From NCBI GenBank assembly GCA_021152555.1, contig JAGKVE010000006.1, positions 94,007 to 158,006 of the forward strand: a stretch of DNA of 64,000 nt, read 5' to 3'. Positions within the stretch are counted from its first letter, which is position 1; each line of letters opens with the position of its first letter. Shown here one piece after another: positions 16,674 through 25,573 of the stretch. The notes below the pieces were generated by a model that searched no databases, was not told where the DNA came from, and was given only the letters and a program-made list of their open reading frames with translations. Source of the DNA: Bacteroidia bacterium. GTDB lineage: Bacteria; Bacteroidota; Bacteroidia; Bacteroidales; Paludibacteraceae. The position numbers and the translations under genes are program-made.

Positions 16674-18230
16674 ATGGATCAAGAGAAATTAAATAAACTG
16701 GTTGAGAACCGCGAGAAGGCCATGGCCGGAGGCGGTGAAGCAGCTGTAGAGAAACACCATGCCAAGGGTAGCTACACCGCTCGTGAGCGCATCAACATGT
16801 TGCTCGACGAGGGTTCGTTTGAGGAAGTGAACATGTTCCTGACCCATCGCTGCCATGATTTCGGCATGGAGAAGAAAGTGTTCCTGGGCGATGGCGTAGC
16901 TGTCGGTTCGGGTACTATTGACGGCCGTCTGGTATTCGTCTTTGCACAGGACGCAACGGTAATCGGTGGTTCGCTCTCTGAGACTATGGCGCAGAAGATC
17001 TGCAATGTCATGGATCAGGCAATGAAACTCGGTGCGCCGATCATCGGTCTCAACGATTCGGGTGGCGCGCGTATCCAAGAAGGTGCTTGCGCACTCGCGG
17101 GTTACGCAGAGATTTTCGAGCGTAATATTCTGGCATCGGGTGTTGTGCCGCAAATCAGTGTAATATTCGGCCCGTGCGCGGGTGGAGCTGTGTATAGTCC
17201 GGCGCTGACGGATTTCATCATGATGACTGAGCAAAATTCGTATATGTTCATCACCGGTCCGAAGGTAGTAAAAGCCGTTACCGGCGAGGATGTCACCGTT
17301 GAGCAACTCGGTGGCGCAAAGATCCATGCTACCAAATCCGGTGTGACCCATTTTGTGGCAGCTACCGAGGAAGAAGCACTCGCTGAAGTACGTCGTCTCG
17401 TTTCCTTCATTCCGCAGAACAACATGGAGGAGGCTCCGGTAGTGGCATGCACGGATGATATCACCCGCGTGGACGACAACCTCAACGAGATCGTTCCTTC
17501 GGATCCGAACAAGCCCTACGACATGCATGAGATCATCAACACCATCGTGGATAACGGAGATTTCATGGAGGTGCACAAAGATTACGCAAAGAACGTCATC
17601 TGCGGTTTCGCTCGTTTCAATGGCCGCTCGACCGGTATCATCGCTAACCAACCTTCTTGGCTGGCAGGTGTGCTGGACTGCGATGCATCCCGTAAAGCCG
17701 CTCGTTTCGTACGTTTCTGCGATGCCTTCAATATTCAGATTTTGACCCTCGTGGACGTTCCGGGCTTCCTCTGCGGAACCGGTCAAGAATACGCAGGTAT
17801 CATCGATCACGGAGCAAAACTGATGTTCGCTTATGGCGAAGCGACTGTTCCAAAAGTAACTATCACCGTTCGTAAGTCTTACGGCGGCTCGCATATCGTG
17901 ATGAGTTGCAAGCAACTCCGCGGCGACATGTGCTACGCTTGGCCGAACGCTGAGATCGCAGTGATGGGTGCCAGCGGCGCAGTGGGGGTTCTCCAAGCCA
18001 AGGCCATCAAGGCCATCGAGGATCCCGAAGAGAAGAAGAAATTCATCGCCGAGAAAGAGGCGGAATACAAAGATCTCTTCGCATCTCCGTATCAGGCAGC
18101 GAACCGTGGATACATCGATGATGTCATTGAGCCACGCTATACCCGCAGCCGCATCATCCGTGCGTTCGAGATGCTCCAGACCAAACGTCTGACTAACCCG
18201 CTTAAGAAACACTCTAATCTTCCTCTGTAA
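16674..18230 (+). CDS. mmdA: methylmalonyl-CoA decarboxylase alpha / acyl-CoA carboxyltransferase
   Basis: 518 aa. This is the carboxyltransferase subunit that moves CO2 from methylmalonyl-CoA to biotin, giving propionyl-CoA. Crotonase-type oxyanion segments are seen at NDSGGARIQEG and GPCAGGAVYSPA in the N-terminal half and DVPGFLCGTGQE and KSYGGSH in the C-terminal half. Gene order with oadG, biotin carrier and oadB supports a decarboxylase rather than a biosynthetic carboxylase. Start: ATG 38 bases after mce. Confidence 0.93.
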   Translation: MDQEKLNKLVENREKAMAGGGEAAVEKHHAKGSYTARERINMLLDEGSFEEVNMFLTHRCHDFGMEKKVFLGDGVAVGSGTIDGRLVFVFAQDATVIGGSLSETMAQKICNVMDQAMKLGAPIIGLNDSGGARIQEGACALAGYAEIFERNILASGVVPQISVIFGPCAGGAVYSPALTDFIMMTEQNSYMFITGPKVVKAVTGEDVTVEQLGGAKIHATKSGVTHFVAATEEEALAEVRRLVSFIPQNNMEEAPVVACTDDITRVDDNLNEIVPSDPNKPYDMHEIINTIVDNGDFMEVHKDYAKNVICGFARFNGRSTGIIANQPSWLAGVLDCDASRKAARFVRFCDAFNIQILTLVDVPGFLCGTGQEYAGIIDHGAKLMFAYGEATVPKVTITVRKSYGGSHIVMSCKQLRGDMCYAWPNAEIAVMGASGAVGVLQAKAIKAIEDPEEKKKFIAEKEAEYKDLFASPYQAANRGYIDDVIEPRYTRSRIIRAFEMLQTKRLTNPLKKHSNLPL

Positions 18231-18232
18231 TT

Positions 18233-18637
18233 ATGGTTTTATTAGCAGTTACAGCAGATACATGGATTGTGACCGGCTTAGGCTTCGGTATCGTGCTTGT
18301 GCTCCTCTTCTGCCTCGTGTATATCCTCCAGTTCTTTGGATGGGTGATGCAGAAAGCTACAGCGCCCAAGGCACCGAAACCGGAAAAACCGAGTCCACTC
18401 AGTGCTCCGACCAAACAGAACACGTTGAAGTCTAACAGCACTCCAAGTGAACCGGAAAAGGCCGCTATCGCCATGGCTCTGGCTCAAGCGGGTAATGAAG
18501 ACATCGCCGCTATCGCTTATGCGCTCCATCTGGCGCGGTATAGCAAACATGATATCCCCACGCCGATGATCTCGCTCAATCAACACGAGACAGCGTGGAA
18601 TACGAAATCAATTGGAATGAACAATGTCGGCTTCTGA
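18233..18637 (+). CDS. OadG-family small membrane subunit
   Basis: 134 aa with a single N-terminal membrane helix (about 10-32), then a Pro/Lys stretch and an Ala-rich cytosolic tail. In oxaloacetate/methylmalonyl-CoA decarboxylases this subunit ties the carboxyltransferase to the membrane pump. The stop-to-start gap from mmdA is 2 bases. Confidence 0.8.
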   Translation: MVLLAVTADTWIVTGLGFGIVLVLLFCLVYILQFFGWVMQKATAPKAPKPEKPSPLSAPTKQNTLKSNSTPSEPEKAAIAMALAQAGNEDIAAIAYALHLARYSKHDIPTPMISLNQHETAWNTKSIGMNNVGF

Positions 18638-18673
18638 TAACTGATGGCTGACGCCTGAAAACTTTTTAAAACA

Positions 18674-19123
18674 ATGAAAGAATTCACATTTAAAATCAAT
18701 GGCGCTGAGTACAAATGCGCTGTAGAAGAGATTGAAGCCGGCAAAACGAACGTTACCGTGAACGGCAAAGTATATACCGTAGAGACCGAGGCTCCCGCAG
18801 CTCCGGCTCCCAAACCCGCTGCTAAACCGGCTCCTGCTCCTGCACCAAAGCCCGCAGCTGCTCCTGCTCCTAAAGCAGAGGCTCCGAAACCCGCTGCTGC
18901 ACCTGCTGCCGGACTCCAAGTGAAGAGCCCGCTGCCCGGATCGGTTATCAAAGTGCTGGTATCGGAAGGCCAGGCTGTGAAGAAAGGTGACACCCTCCTG
19001 ACTCTCGAGTCCATGAAGATGGAGAATGCCATCATGGCAGAGCAGGATGGTACCGTTAAGCAGATTGCCGTTACCCCCGGTCAAAACGTAATGCAGGACG
19101 ATTTACTCGTAGTTTTAGGATAA
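18674..19123 (+). CDS. biotin carrier subunit of the decarboxylase
   Basis: 149 aa. A short N-terminal strand domain, an Ala/Pro-rich linker (about 40-80) and a biotinyl domain with ESMKMEN, where K115 is the biotin attachment site. It shuttles the carboxyl group from the mmdA product to the OadB pump. The gap to oadB is one base. Confidence 0.94.
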   Translation: MKEFTFKINGAEYKCAVEEIEAGKTNVTVNGKVYTVETEAPAAPAPKPAAKPAPAPAPKPAAAPAPKAEAPKPAAAPAAGLQVKSPLPGSVIKVLVSEGQAVKKGDTLLTLESMKMENAIMAEQDGTVKQIAVTPGQNVMQDDLLVVLG

Positions 19124-19124
19124 T

Positions 19125-20300
19125 ATGAACATCTTGGAATTTTTTCAAGGCATGGGATTCATGCAGATGACGTGGCAACAGGGTATCATGCTTCTGGTGT
19201 CCTTCTTCTTGCTTTACCTGGCTATTCATAAGAAATACGAGCCGCTCTTGCTGCTCCCGATCGCGTTCGGTATGTTGCTCACCAACCTGCCGGGTGCCGG
19301 GATGTTCCATAGCGAGTTATGGTCGGCGTTCCTCGATCCCGAGAGCCCTGCCTACCACTCCTATGGCGCGATCCTCAAAGAGGGAGGTCTGCTCGACGTG
19401 CTCTATATTGGCGTCAAGGCCGGTGTCTATCCCTGCCTCATCTTCATCGGAGTAGGTGTCATGACGGATTTCGGACCCCTGATTGCGAACCCGAAGTCCC
19501 TCATCCTCGGTGCAGCCGCTCAGATTGGTATCTTCGTTACGTTCCTTTGTGCGAACTGGATGGGCTTTACCCCGGCAGAGGCAGGCTCTATCGGTATCAT
19601 CGGCGGAGCGGACGGACCTACTTCTATCTTCCTGACTTCCAAACTGGCGCCGCATCTCCTGGGCCCGATCGCTATTGCGGCGTATAGCTACATGGCGCTC
19701 GTGCCGGTGATCCAGCCTCCTATCATGCGTGCGCTCACTACAAAAAAGGAACGCGCGATTAAGATGGGTCAGCTGCGTCCGGTTTCCAAGACCGAGAAGA
19801 TCGTCTTCCCGATCATCATTACCGCTATCGTAGCCCTCATCCTTCCGGATGCAGCGCCGCTGATTGGCTGTCTGATGCTTGGAAACCTCATGAAGGAGTG
19901 TGGAGTAGTGGAGCGCCTTTCCAAGACCGCTCAGAACGAACTGATGAACATCGTCGTCATCTTCCTCGGCCTCTCTGTAGGTGCTACGGCTACCGCCGGC
20001 AGCTTCCTCAACTGGCAGACCCTGATGATTCTGGCGATGGGTATCATTGCTTTCGGTATGGGTTCGGCAGGTGGAGTACTTTTGGCTAAGTTCATGAACC
20101 TCTTCCTCAAAGAGAAGATCAACCCGCTGATCGGTTCTGCCGGCGTTTCCGCAGTGCCGATGGCTGCGCGTGTGTCGCAGACAGTCGGTCAAGAGGAGAA
20201 CCCCTCTAACTTCCTGCTCATGCACGCCATGGGGCCGAATGTCGCGGGTGTCATCGGTTCCGCTGTTGCGGCAGGTGTCCTCCTGACAATGTTAGGATAA
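19125..20300 (+). CDS. oadB: Na+-translocating decarboxylase beta subunit
   Basis: 391 aa, polytopic. It decarboxylates carboxybiotin and drives Na+ out. The signature GGADGPTSIF (about 159-168) carries the Asp essential in OadB/MmdB, and the later AGVSAVPMAARV segment is also typical. It is last in the operon, followed by a microrepeat spacer. Confidence 0.95.
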   Translation: MNILEFFQGMGFMQMTWQQGIMLLVSFFLLYLAIHKKYEPLLLLPIAFGMLLTNLPGAGMFHSELWSAFLDPESPAYHSYGAILKEGGLLDVLYIGVKAGVYPCLIFIGVGVMTDFGPLIANPKSLILGAAAQIGIFVTFLCANWMGFTPAEAGSIGIIGGADGPTSIFLTSKLAPHLLGPIAIAAYSYMALVPVIQPPIMRALTTKKERAIKMGQLRPVSKTEKIVFPIIITAIVALILPDAAPLIGCLMLGNLMKECGVVERLSKTAQNELMNIVVIFLGLSVGATATAGSFLNWQTLMILAMGIIAFGMGSAGGVLLAKFMNLFLKEKINPLIGSAGVSAVPMAARVSQTVGQEENPSNFLLMHAMGPNVAGVIGSAVAAGVLLTMLG

Positions 20301-20334
20301 TTCGTAATTCGTAATTTTTAATTCGTAATTCGGA
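20301..20334. repeat. ATTCGTAATT microrepeat
   Basis: The whole spacer between oadB and the kinase is built from four copies of (A)ATTCGTAATT with one T-rich interruption. Confidence 0.75.
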
Positions 20335-21447
20335 ATGTCCAACCGACAAATAGGAACAATAGTATTGGAAATAGCCATGGTAATCGTGGCTATTTCCGTG
20401 CTGTTTACCAATAATCTTGCGCGCTCGCTCCAAACCGAAGAGCAGAAAAATATGGCTATTTGGGCAGAAGCAACGCGTCAACTGATTCTCGCTGACGAAA
20501 ACACGGATATTGATTTAATCACATCTATTATCGAGGGAAACACAACTATCCCTGTGTATATTTGCGATGACAGTGGAAATGTGCTCGCCAGTAGAAATGT
20601 GCCGGATGGTACAAAGAGAGTAGGGCAGCATGGGCCTATCGAAATTAACATTTCTCCGGATAACACCCAGTATATCTATTGGGATGACAGCCGCCTTTTG
20701 ACGAGGCTTCGTTATGTGCCGTACGCTCAGTTTGCGCTGATTTTTATCTTTATTGTCGTTGCGGTGGTTACTATGCAAACTGCACAACGTAGTGAAGAAA
20801 ACCGCTTGTGGGTTGGGCTTAGTAAGGAAACTGCCCACCAGTTGGGAACGCCAATTTCATCGCTCAATGCATGGCAGCAACTGCTCGAAGAGACATATCC
20901 GAACGACGAGTACGTTCCGCAAATGAAACGCGATATTGAGAGGTTGCAAATGATTGCCGACCGCTTCCAGAAAATCGGCTCTGAGCCTTCGCTCAACATG
21001 GAAGACCTCATTCCTGTCATTCAGAATGCAATCGCCTATATGCGTGCCAGAACCAGTAGCCGCATTACCATTGATGATCATACTCTGGAGGGGGTAAGCC
21101 GCATTGTGTTGCTGAATGCACCTCTGATGCAATGGGTAGTGGAAAATCTCTTGAAAAATGCCGTTGATGCCATCTCTGGAGATGGGACTATTATATTCCA
21201 ACTCCATGAAAATGAACGGGATATAATGTTGGATATCTCAGACTCCGGCAAGGGGATTGATAAGAAAACACAGCGTCGAATTTTCGAGCCGGGCTTTACT
21301 TCTAAAGACAGAGGATGGGGATTAGGACTGCCACTCGCCAAACGTATCGTTGAGCAGTATCATGGAGGGAAACTCCTGCTCAAGAACTCGCAAGTCGGTG
21401 TTGGTACGACCTTCCGGATCGTTCTCAAAAAGCCCGAAAACAGTTGA
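20335..21447 (+). CDS. orphan sensor histidine kinase
   Basis: 370 aa. Two membrane helices (about 7-25 and 131-150) bracket a 100-residue periplasmic sensor region. The H-box SKETAHQLGTPISSL has the phospho-accepting His at about 167; the ATPase domain has ENLLKNAVDAI (N), DSGKGI (G1) and GWGLGLPLAKRI (G2). No response regulator is adjacent. The last 42 codons lie antisense to the end of ispE. Confidence 0.9.
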   Translation: MSNRQIGTIVLEIAMVIVAISVLFTNNLARSLQTEEQKNMAIWAEATRQLILADENTDIDLITSIIEGNTTIPVYICDDSGNVLASRNVPDGTKRVGQHGPIEINISPDNTQYIYWDDSRLLTRLRYVPYAQFALIFIFIVVAVVTMQTAQRSEENRLWVGLSKETAHQLGTPISSLNAWQQLLEETYPNDEYVPQMKRDIERLQMIADRFQKIGSEPSLNMEDLIPVIQNAIAYMRARTSSRITIDDHTLEGVSRIVLLNAPLMQWVVENLLKNAVDAISGDGTIIFQLHENERDIMLDISDSGKGIDKKTQRRIFEPGFTSKDRGWGLGLPLAKRIVEQYHGGKLLLKNSQVGVGTTFRIVLKKPENS

Positions 21448-22188
21448 ACCGCTGCCGCTCATACTCGCATAGAAAGCGCCTGCTGCAAGCAGACGTTTTT
21501 TTATGCACGCGATTACAGGATGATTGGGTAATACGGTGCTCTCAAAATCATTGACAAAAAGGCTTTGATTTGCAATGAGTACCGCCTTATCAATACCTTT
21601 CATAACGGTCTCTTTCAGCGATGGGCAGCGGCGGGGATGTATTCCGCTGTAAGCTTCTTTGGTGGAGACTCCTTCTTCCGGTTTAACTAACACTATCCGC
21701 GTGCCTTTTAACTTTGCTTCAATGGGGGTTAAAATGTCACCTATACCTTCAGCAAAACAAGGACGGTTATAGATGAAAAACGCGCAATCGGCTCCTAAGA
21801 CACGCACTTCGTTTGCCAGCTTCTCCTTGCTCAGCCCCAAACCAAACAACTCGTTGAGGGCAATGGCCATATGGGCGGCATCACTGCTACCGCCGCCGAG
21901 ACCGGCTCCAAAAGGAATGTTTTTTTTGAAACGAATCTCTACAGGGCCGATTTGCGGATATTTCTGCTTGAAAAAGTGATAGCACTTGATAATAAGGTTG
22001 TCTTCGGCCTTGCAATCCACGGCTATTCCTTCCTGGTGAAATAGCAATTCAGTGGACGGTGTCACTTCCAATTCGTCGTGCAACCTGTATATAGGCACAA
22101 AAACGGTCTCCAGATCATGGTAGCCGTCCTCGCGCTTGCGCACAACGCGCAATCCTAAATTTATCTTGCAATTCGGGTGGAGAATCAT
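21322..22188 (-). CDS. ispE: 4-diphosphocytidyl-2-C-methyl-D-erythritol kinase
   Basis: 288 aa. The GHMP kinase of the MEP isoprenoid pathway. Motifs: KINLGLRVVRKREDGYH, PFGAGLGGGSSDAA (ATP loop) and MSGSGSTVFGLF (motif 3). Motif 3 and the rest of the C-terminus fall in the 126-bp overlap with the convergent kinase. It is downstream of the ligase gene with a 5-base gap, probably one transcript. Confidence 0.95.
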   Translation of the reverse strand: MILHPNCKINLGLRVVRKREDGYHDLETVFVPIYRLHDELEVTPSTELLFHQEGIAVDCKAEDNLIIKCYHFFKQKYPQIGPVEIRFKKNIPFGAGLGGGSSDAAHMAIALNELFGLGLSKEKLANEVRVLGADCAFFIYNRPCFAEGIGDILTPIEAKLKGTRIVLVKPEEGVSTKEAYSGIHPRRCPSLKETVMKGIDKAVLIANQSLFVNDFESTVLPNHPVIACIKKRLLAAGAFYASMSGSGSTVFGLFENDPEGRTNTDLRVLEQEFPSMILLNDTFGEWQS

Positions 22189-22193
22189 GCAGT

Positions 22194-23846
22194 TTATTTG
22201 TATAGGAATCGTTTGATTGACCGTTTCGGGGTGTGCTCAAACGGCTTGTCCTGTACTTCGATGTTGGATACTTTGCTGTAAGATGGAATCAGGCGGTTTA
22301 GTTTCTCTAAATTAGCCTTCATCAGTTGCTGTATTTCCTCCAGGCTCATGCGTTTGGTCAGTGTCTCGTCAGGGAAAACCAATGCCACTAATTTTCCTTC
22401 GCGTTCCACAATAAGGGATTCGCCTACTGCCTCTTGGTTATTCAGTTTATCCTCGATTTCTTCGGGATAAATGTTCTGTCCGGACGCGCCGAGGAACATT
22501 GTTTTGCAGCGGCCTTTGATATAGATGTTTTTCTTTTTGTCTAATCGTCCGAGGTCGCCTGTTCTCAGCCATCCGTCTTCAGTAAACGCGGCATTGGTGG
22601 CATCGGGGTTCTTGTAGTAGCCAAGCATCACGTTTTCGCCTTTCACCAGAATCTCGCCGATGCCTGCTTCATTAGGATTGTCTATCTTCACGTCCATGTT
22701 CATCACTGGCACACCGCCGGTTCTGGCTTTGAAATATTTAGGAGGGTTACCGCCGATCAGCGGACCGCATTCTGTCATCCCATAGCCGATGGAAAGGGGG
22801 AAATGGATATCCATTAGACACTTCTCCACTACCGGATTCATCGCCGCTCCGCCGCATATGAAATAACGCAACTTGCCGCCGAATGCGCTGCGCAATCCGC
22901 GTTTAACGCGGCTCTTGAGGATATTACCGATGGCGGGTACATGCCAGAATGCGCGGATAACCCATTTGCTAAGTAACGGGTCAAGGTTTTTCTTGTAAAT
23001 CTTCTCTATCACAAGAGGCACCGTCACTACCAGATACGGCTGTACGTCTTTGAGGGCCTTGAGCAATATGCTTGGGGTCGGGCTCTTCGTCAGGAAATAG
23101 ATATGGGTGCCGGAGCAAAGGGGGTAGAGCAACTCGCATATCTGGCCGAACATATGCGCGAGGGGGAGCATTGAAACAAGCCGTTGACCCGGATCGACCG
23201 GCAGCATTTTCATGCCAACTTCGACGTTGTTACTCAACGAACGTCCGTTCAGCATCACACCTTTCGGGCTGCCCGTCGAACCGCTTGTGTAGTTCAACAA
23301 AGACAATGCGTCGGGGTCTGCGGTAAATGAGATATCTTCCGCAGATACGCCATTCGGGTACTTGGCGGCGAAAGATTTGTCAACCGCTTTTTTCAGCCTC
23401 TTGCATGCTGATTCAGAATCTTTTCCGTTGATTGTCAGCACACGCCAGTCTTCCAATGACAAAACGGCCTTTAGTTTCTCAGGAAGTTGTTGGTGTTGCA
23501 GTTCTTTCCATACATAAGGGCCGACGAACAGCAATTCACTGTCGGAATGCTCTAACAGATGAGCGATGTCAACGGCTGTAAAATCTTGTAATATACTCAC
23601 GCAAACGCCTTCATACGAAGCAATCGCAAGGTACGCTACTGCCCAATTGGCGCAATTTCGACCGCATAGCGCAATCTTGTCGCCGCGGTGGATGCCCATC
23701 TGAGCGAATAACTCATGCAAACGAAGCATCTCGGTCGCCATTTCGCAAAACGTGTACTCATGATCCTCGTTGTAATCGGTCAATGCCGCGTCGTTCCATT
23801 GATGCGACATGACGTCGGTCAGGTAGTCTAAATAATGTCTTTGCAT
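22194..23846 (-). CDS. AMP-dependent acyl-CoA synthetase / ligase
   Basis: 550 aa from the ATG at 23846; 55 more open codons run through the promoter and are rejected. ANL-superfamily motifs: NYTSGSTGSPKGVML (about 183), YGMTECGPL, GWLRTGDLGRLD and the C-terminal lysine region KRSIKRFLYK. It most resembles long-chain fatty acyl-CoA ligases of Bacteroidota; the actual acid is unknown. Confidence 0.88.
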   Translation of the reverse strand: MQRHYLDYLTDVMSHQWNDAALTDYNEDHEYTFCEMATEMLRLHELFAQMGIHRGDKIALCGRNCANWAVAYLAIASYEGVCVSILQDFTAVDIAHLLEHSDSELLFVGPYVWKELQHQQLPEKLKAVLSLEDWRVLTINGKDSESACKRLKKAVDKSFAAKYPNGVSAEDISFTADPDALSLLNYTSGSTGSPKGVMLNGRSLSNNVEVGMKMLPVDPGQRLVSMLPLAHMFGQICELLYPLCSGTHIYFLTKSPTPSILLKALKDVQPYLVVTVPLVIEKIYKKNLDPLLSKWVIRAFWHVPAIGNILKSRVKRGLRSAFGGKLRYFICGGAAMNPVVEKCLMDIHFPLSIGYGMTECGPLIGGNPPKYFKARTGGVPVMNMDVKIDNPNEAGIGEILVKGENVMLGYYKNPDATNAAFTEDGWLRTGDLGRLDKKKNIYIKGRCKTMFLGASGQNIYPEEIEDKLNNQEAVGESLIVEREGKLVALVFPDETLTKRMSLEEIQQLMKANLEKLNRLIPSYSKVSNIEVQDKPFEHTPKRSIKRFLYK

Positions 23847-23878
23847 TATCGTTTGTGGTTTTATGGTTCGAAATTTGC

Positions 23879-23912
23879 TGCAAAGATAATGCTTTTTTTT
23901 AATATATACAAA
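23879..23912 (-). promoter_or_regulatory. promoter of the acyl-CoA ligase gene
   Basis: On the minus strand, TTTG (23912-23909), 20 bases, TATCTTTG. Its -33 is 5 bases from the -33 of the divergent promoter. Confidence 0.75.
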
Positions 23913-23917
23913 AAAAA

Positions 23918-23949
23918 TTTGCATATTCCAAAAAAATAGTGTATTTTTG
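23918..23949 (+). promoter_or_regulatory. promoter of the 23959 gene
   Basis: TTTG (23918-23921), 20 bases, TATTTTTG (23942-23949). The ATG follows 9 bases later, implying an almost leaderless mRNA. Confidence 0.65.
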
Positions 23950-23958
23950 TGCCCGATT

Positions 23959-24399
23959 ATGAAACCTTTCGGTAACCACTGCTGGTTCCCCGGAAAGGGC
24001 ATGTGTTTCAATAATAAAAATAAAAAAGGACTGCAGTTTACACTTAATCCCGCTTGGTTCGAATATTACAACACGACATCCGATGAGAAGGAGAAAAAAG
24101 GCATTGAGAAAGCATTCTACACGGTTGATCCGGAAACTGCCAAATACAAAGTTCTCGTCATCGCTGATACAGTGGATATGGGAAATGGTGCTGCAAGTGC
24201 GTTTGGCATGGATGTACACAATGGGGGAGCAATCATGAAAGGAAGAATTATAGTGACAGACTTAACAACCCGGAAATCAGTCGCAGAGTTTGATGTCAAC
24301 TATGTGAAAGGATGGGGTAGTTTCTACCAGTTTACCCGTCTCCAGTCTTTAATGAATGAGATTTTTGTCGTTGAACTCCTCCCTCTACTCAAAAAATAA
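23959..24399 (+). CDS. hypothetical protein, no signal peptide
   Basis: 146 aa from ATG 23959 (an in-frame TTG at 23947 overlaps the -7 box and is rejected). The middle, KVLVIADTVDMGNG and MKGRIIVTDLTTRKSVAEF, resembles periplasmic Bacteroidota proteins that normally carry a signal peptide, which is missing here. This may be a cytosolic variant or a 5'-truncated gene. Function unknown. Confidence 0.6.
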   Translation: MKPFGNHCWFPGKGMCFNNKNKKGLQFTLNPAWFEYYNTTSDEKEKKGIEKAFYTVDPETAKYKVLVIADTVDMGNGAASAFGMDVHNGGAIMKGRIIVTDLTTRKSVAEFDVNYVKGWGSFYQFTRLQSLMNEIFVVELLPLLKK

Positions 24400-24503
24400 T
24401 CATCCAGTTCCCCCAAAAAGAAATACCCACAGCGCAAGAAATAAAACCTTCCGCAAAAAAATAATTATATCCTCCACGAAAGAAATAATACTCCTTGCAC
24501 TCC

Positions 24504-24538
24504 AAAACACCCGCTCCAAAAATAGGAACGGGTGTTTT
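24504..24538 (+). terminator. intrinsic terminator
   Basis: AAAACACCCG and its complement CGGGTGTTTT around a 15-nt loop with an inner TCC/GGA pair; T-tract on both strands. The stretch 24400-24793 otherwise holds only this terminator, the GGGGTGATTAC repeat and the next promoter. Confidence 0.8.
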
Positions 24539-24592
24539 TATATTGTTTCTCAATCTTTATCAACCTTTTTTACAGCATTTTTCGACTCAAAA

Positions 24593-24642
24593 GGGGGTGA
24601 TTACGGGGTGATTACGGGGTGATTACTGCGTGATTAGGGGGA
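24593..24642. repeat. GGGGTGATTAC tandem repeat
   Basis: Three and a half tandem copies of an 11-bp unit in the spacer before the prsW promoter. Confidence 0.85.
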
Positions 24643-24712
24643 GATTCGTATTACGTCATACTATGATAGGTCAAGATTAAGACACTAAATTTAGTGCAAA
24701 AAATATGCCAAA

Positions 24713-24744
24713 TTTGCATATTCCGAAAAAAAACACTAACTTTG
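24713..24744 (+). promoter_or_regulatory. prsW promoter
   Basis: TTTG (24713-24716), CATATTCCG plus A8, TAACTTTG (24737-24744). Confidence 0.8.
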
Positions 24745-24793
24745 CACCCGAAATATATTTATAGTAAGAAAACATCATTTTGGCTTCGATTTT

Positions 24794-25489
24794 ATGACAA
24801 CCATTCTTATGTATGTGGCAGCGTTGCTGCCGGTGTTTGCCCTCTTGACGTATGTCTATTGGAAAGACCCGAATAAAGAGCCGTTTTGGCAGGTTATCAA
24901 AGCGTTCCTGTGGGGGATGGCTATCTGCATGCCGGTCGCGATGGTCGAATTGGCTGTCTCATATGGCTTGTTCGGCGATAATCTGACGCCCGTTTCGCTT
25001 TTCGGTACAACTATGAGGGCTTTCTTTGTGGCGGCGCTTCCTGAAGAAGCGGCTAAACTATTGGCGTTATGGATTGTCTTGCACAAAAATTCCCATTTTG
25101 ACGAGACTTTTGACGGTATTGTATATGCCGTTTGTGTCGGACTGGGATTTGCGGCAGTGGAGAATATCTCTTATGTCGTCGGTGCGGAAAACTGGACCAC
25201 CGTTGCAATTATGCGGGCTGTTCTCGCGGTCCCAGGGCACTATGCCTTTGCAATCATGATGGGCTATTACTATTCGGTATTCCATTTTATCGACCATTCG
25301 GCTAAAAAAGGATTTTGCGTCTTGTTTGTGCCGTTTATGGCACACGGTGTCTATGATTCGCTCGCAATGAGTGGCATGGCGGATCCGCTTATTGGCGGTA
25401 TCGCTTTCTTCGTACTCATTTTCTTCTGTATCAAGATGCAAAAACAGGCACACAGACGCATTATCGAACTCGCTCGTAACTCCCGCTAA
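24794..25489 (+). CDS. PrsW-family intramembrane metalloprotease
   Basis: 231 aa with about seven membrane helices. Family motifs are intact: PEEAAK (about 79-84), a GFAAVENISY helix and the two His-containing segments VPGHYAFAI and MAHGVYDSL. PrsW-type proteases cleave anti-sigma factors in Firmicutes; the target here is unknown. It is the first gene after a strong promoter and is closed by its own terminator. Confidence 0.88.
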   Translation: MTTILMYVAALLPVFALLTYVYWKDPNKEPFWQVIKAFLWGMAICMPVAMVELAVSYGLFGDNLTPVSLFGTTMRAFFVAALPEEAAKLLALWIVLHKNSHFDETFDGIVYAVCVGLGFAAVENISYVVGAENWTTVAIMRAVLAVPGHYAFAIMMGYYYSVFHFIDHSAKKGFCVLFVPFMAHGVYDSLAMSGMADPLIGGIAFFVLIFFCIKMQKQAHRRIIELARNSR

Positions 25490-25512
25490 GGAGAAAAAAT
25501 TGGTAAAAATGG

Positions 25513-25540
25513 CATACACTCTTGTGTATGTCAATTTTTT
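25513..25540 (+). terminator. prsW terminator overlapping the next promoter
   Basis: CATACAC-tctt-GTGTATG then a T9 run. The -33 of the flavin-reductase promoter (CTTG, 25521) is in the loop and right arm. Confidence 0.75.
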
Positions 25541-25552
25541 TTTGTACCTTTG
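25521..25552 (+). promoter_or_regulatory. promoter of the flavin reductase gene
   Basis: CTTG (25521-25524), 20 bases including the terminator T-run, TACCTTTG (25545-25552). Confidence 0.7.
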
Positions 25553-25573
25553 CAGCCGCAAAGGATTTCTACT

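Noticed and set aside
16689..18212. 507-codon open frame antisense to mmdA
   Set aside because: Same effect over a strongly codon-biased gene; no promoter and no domain.
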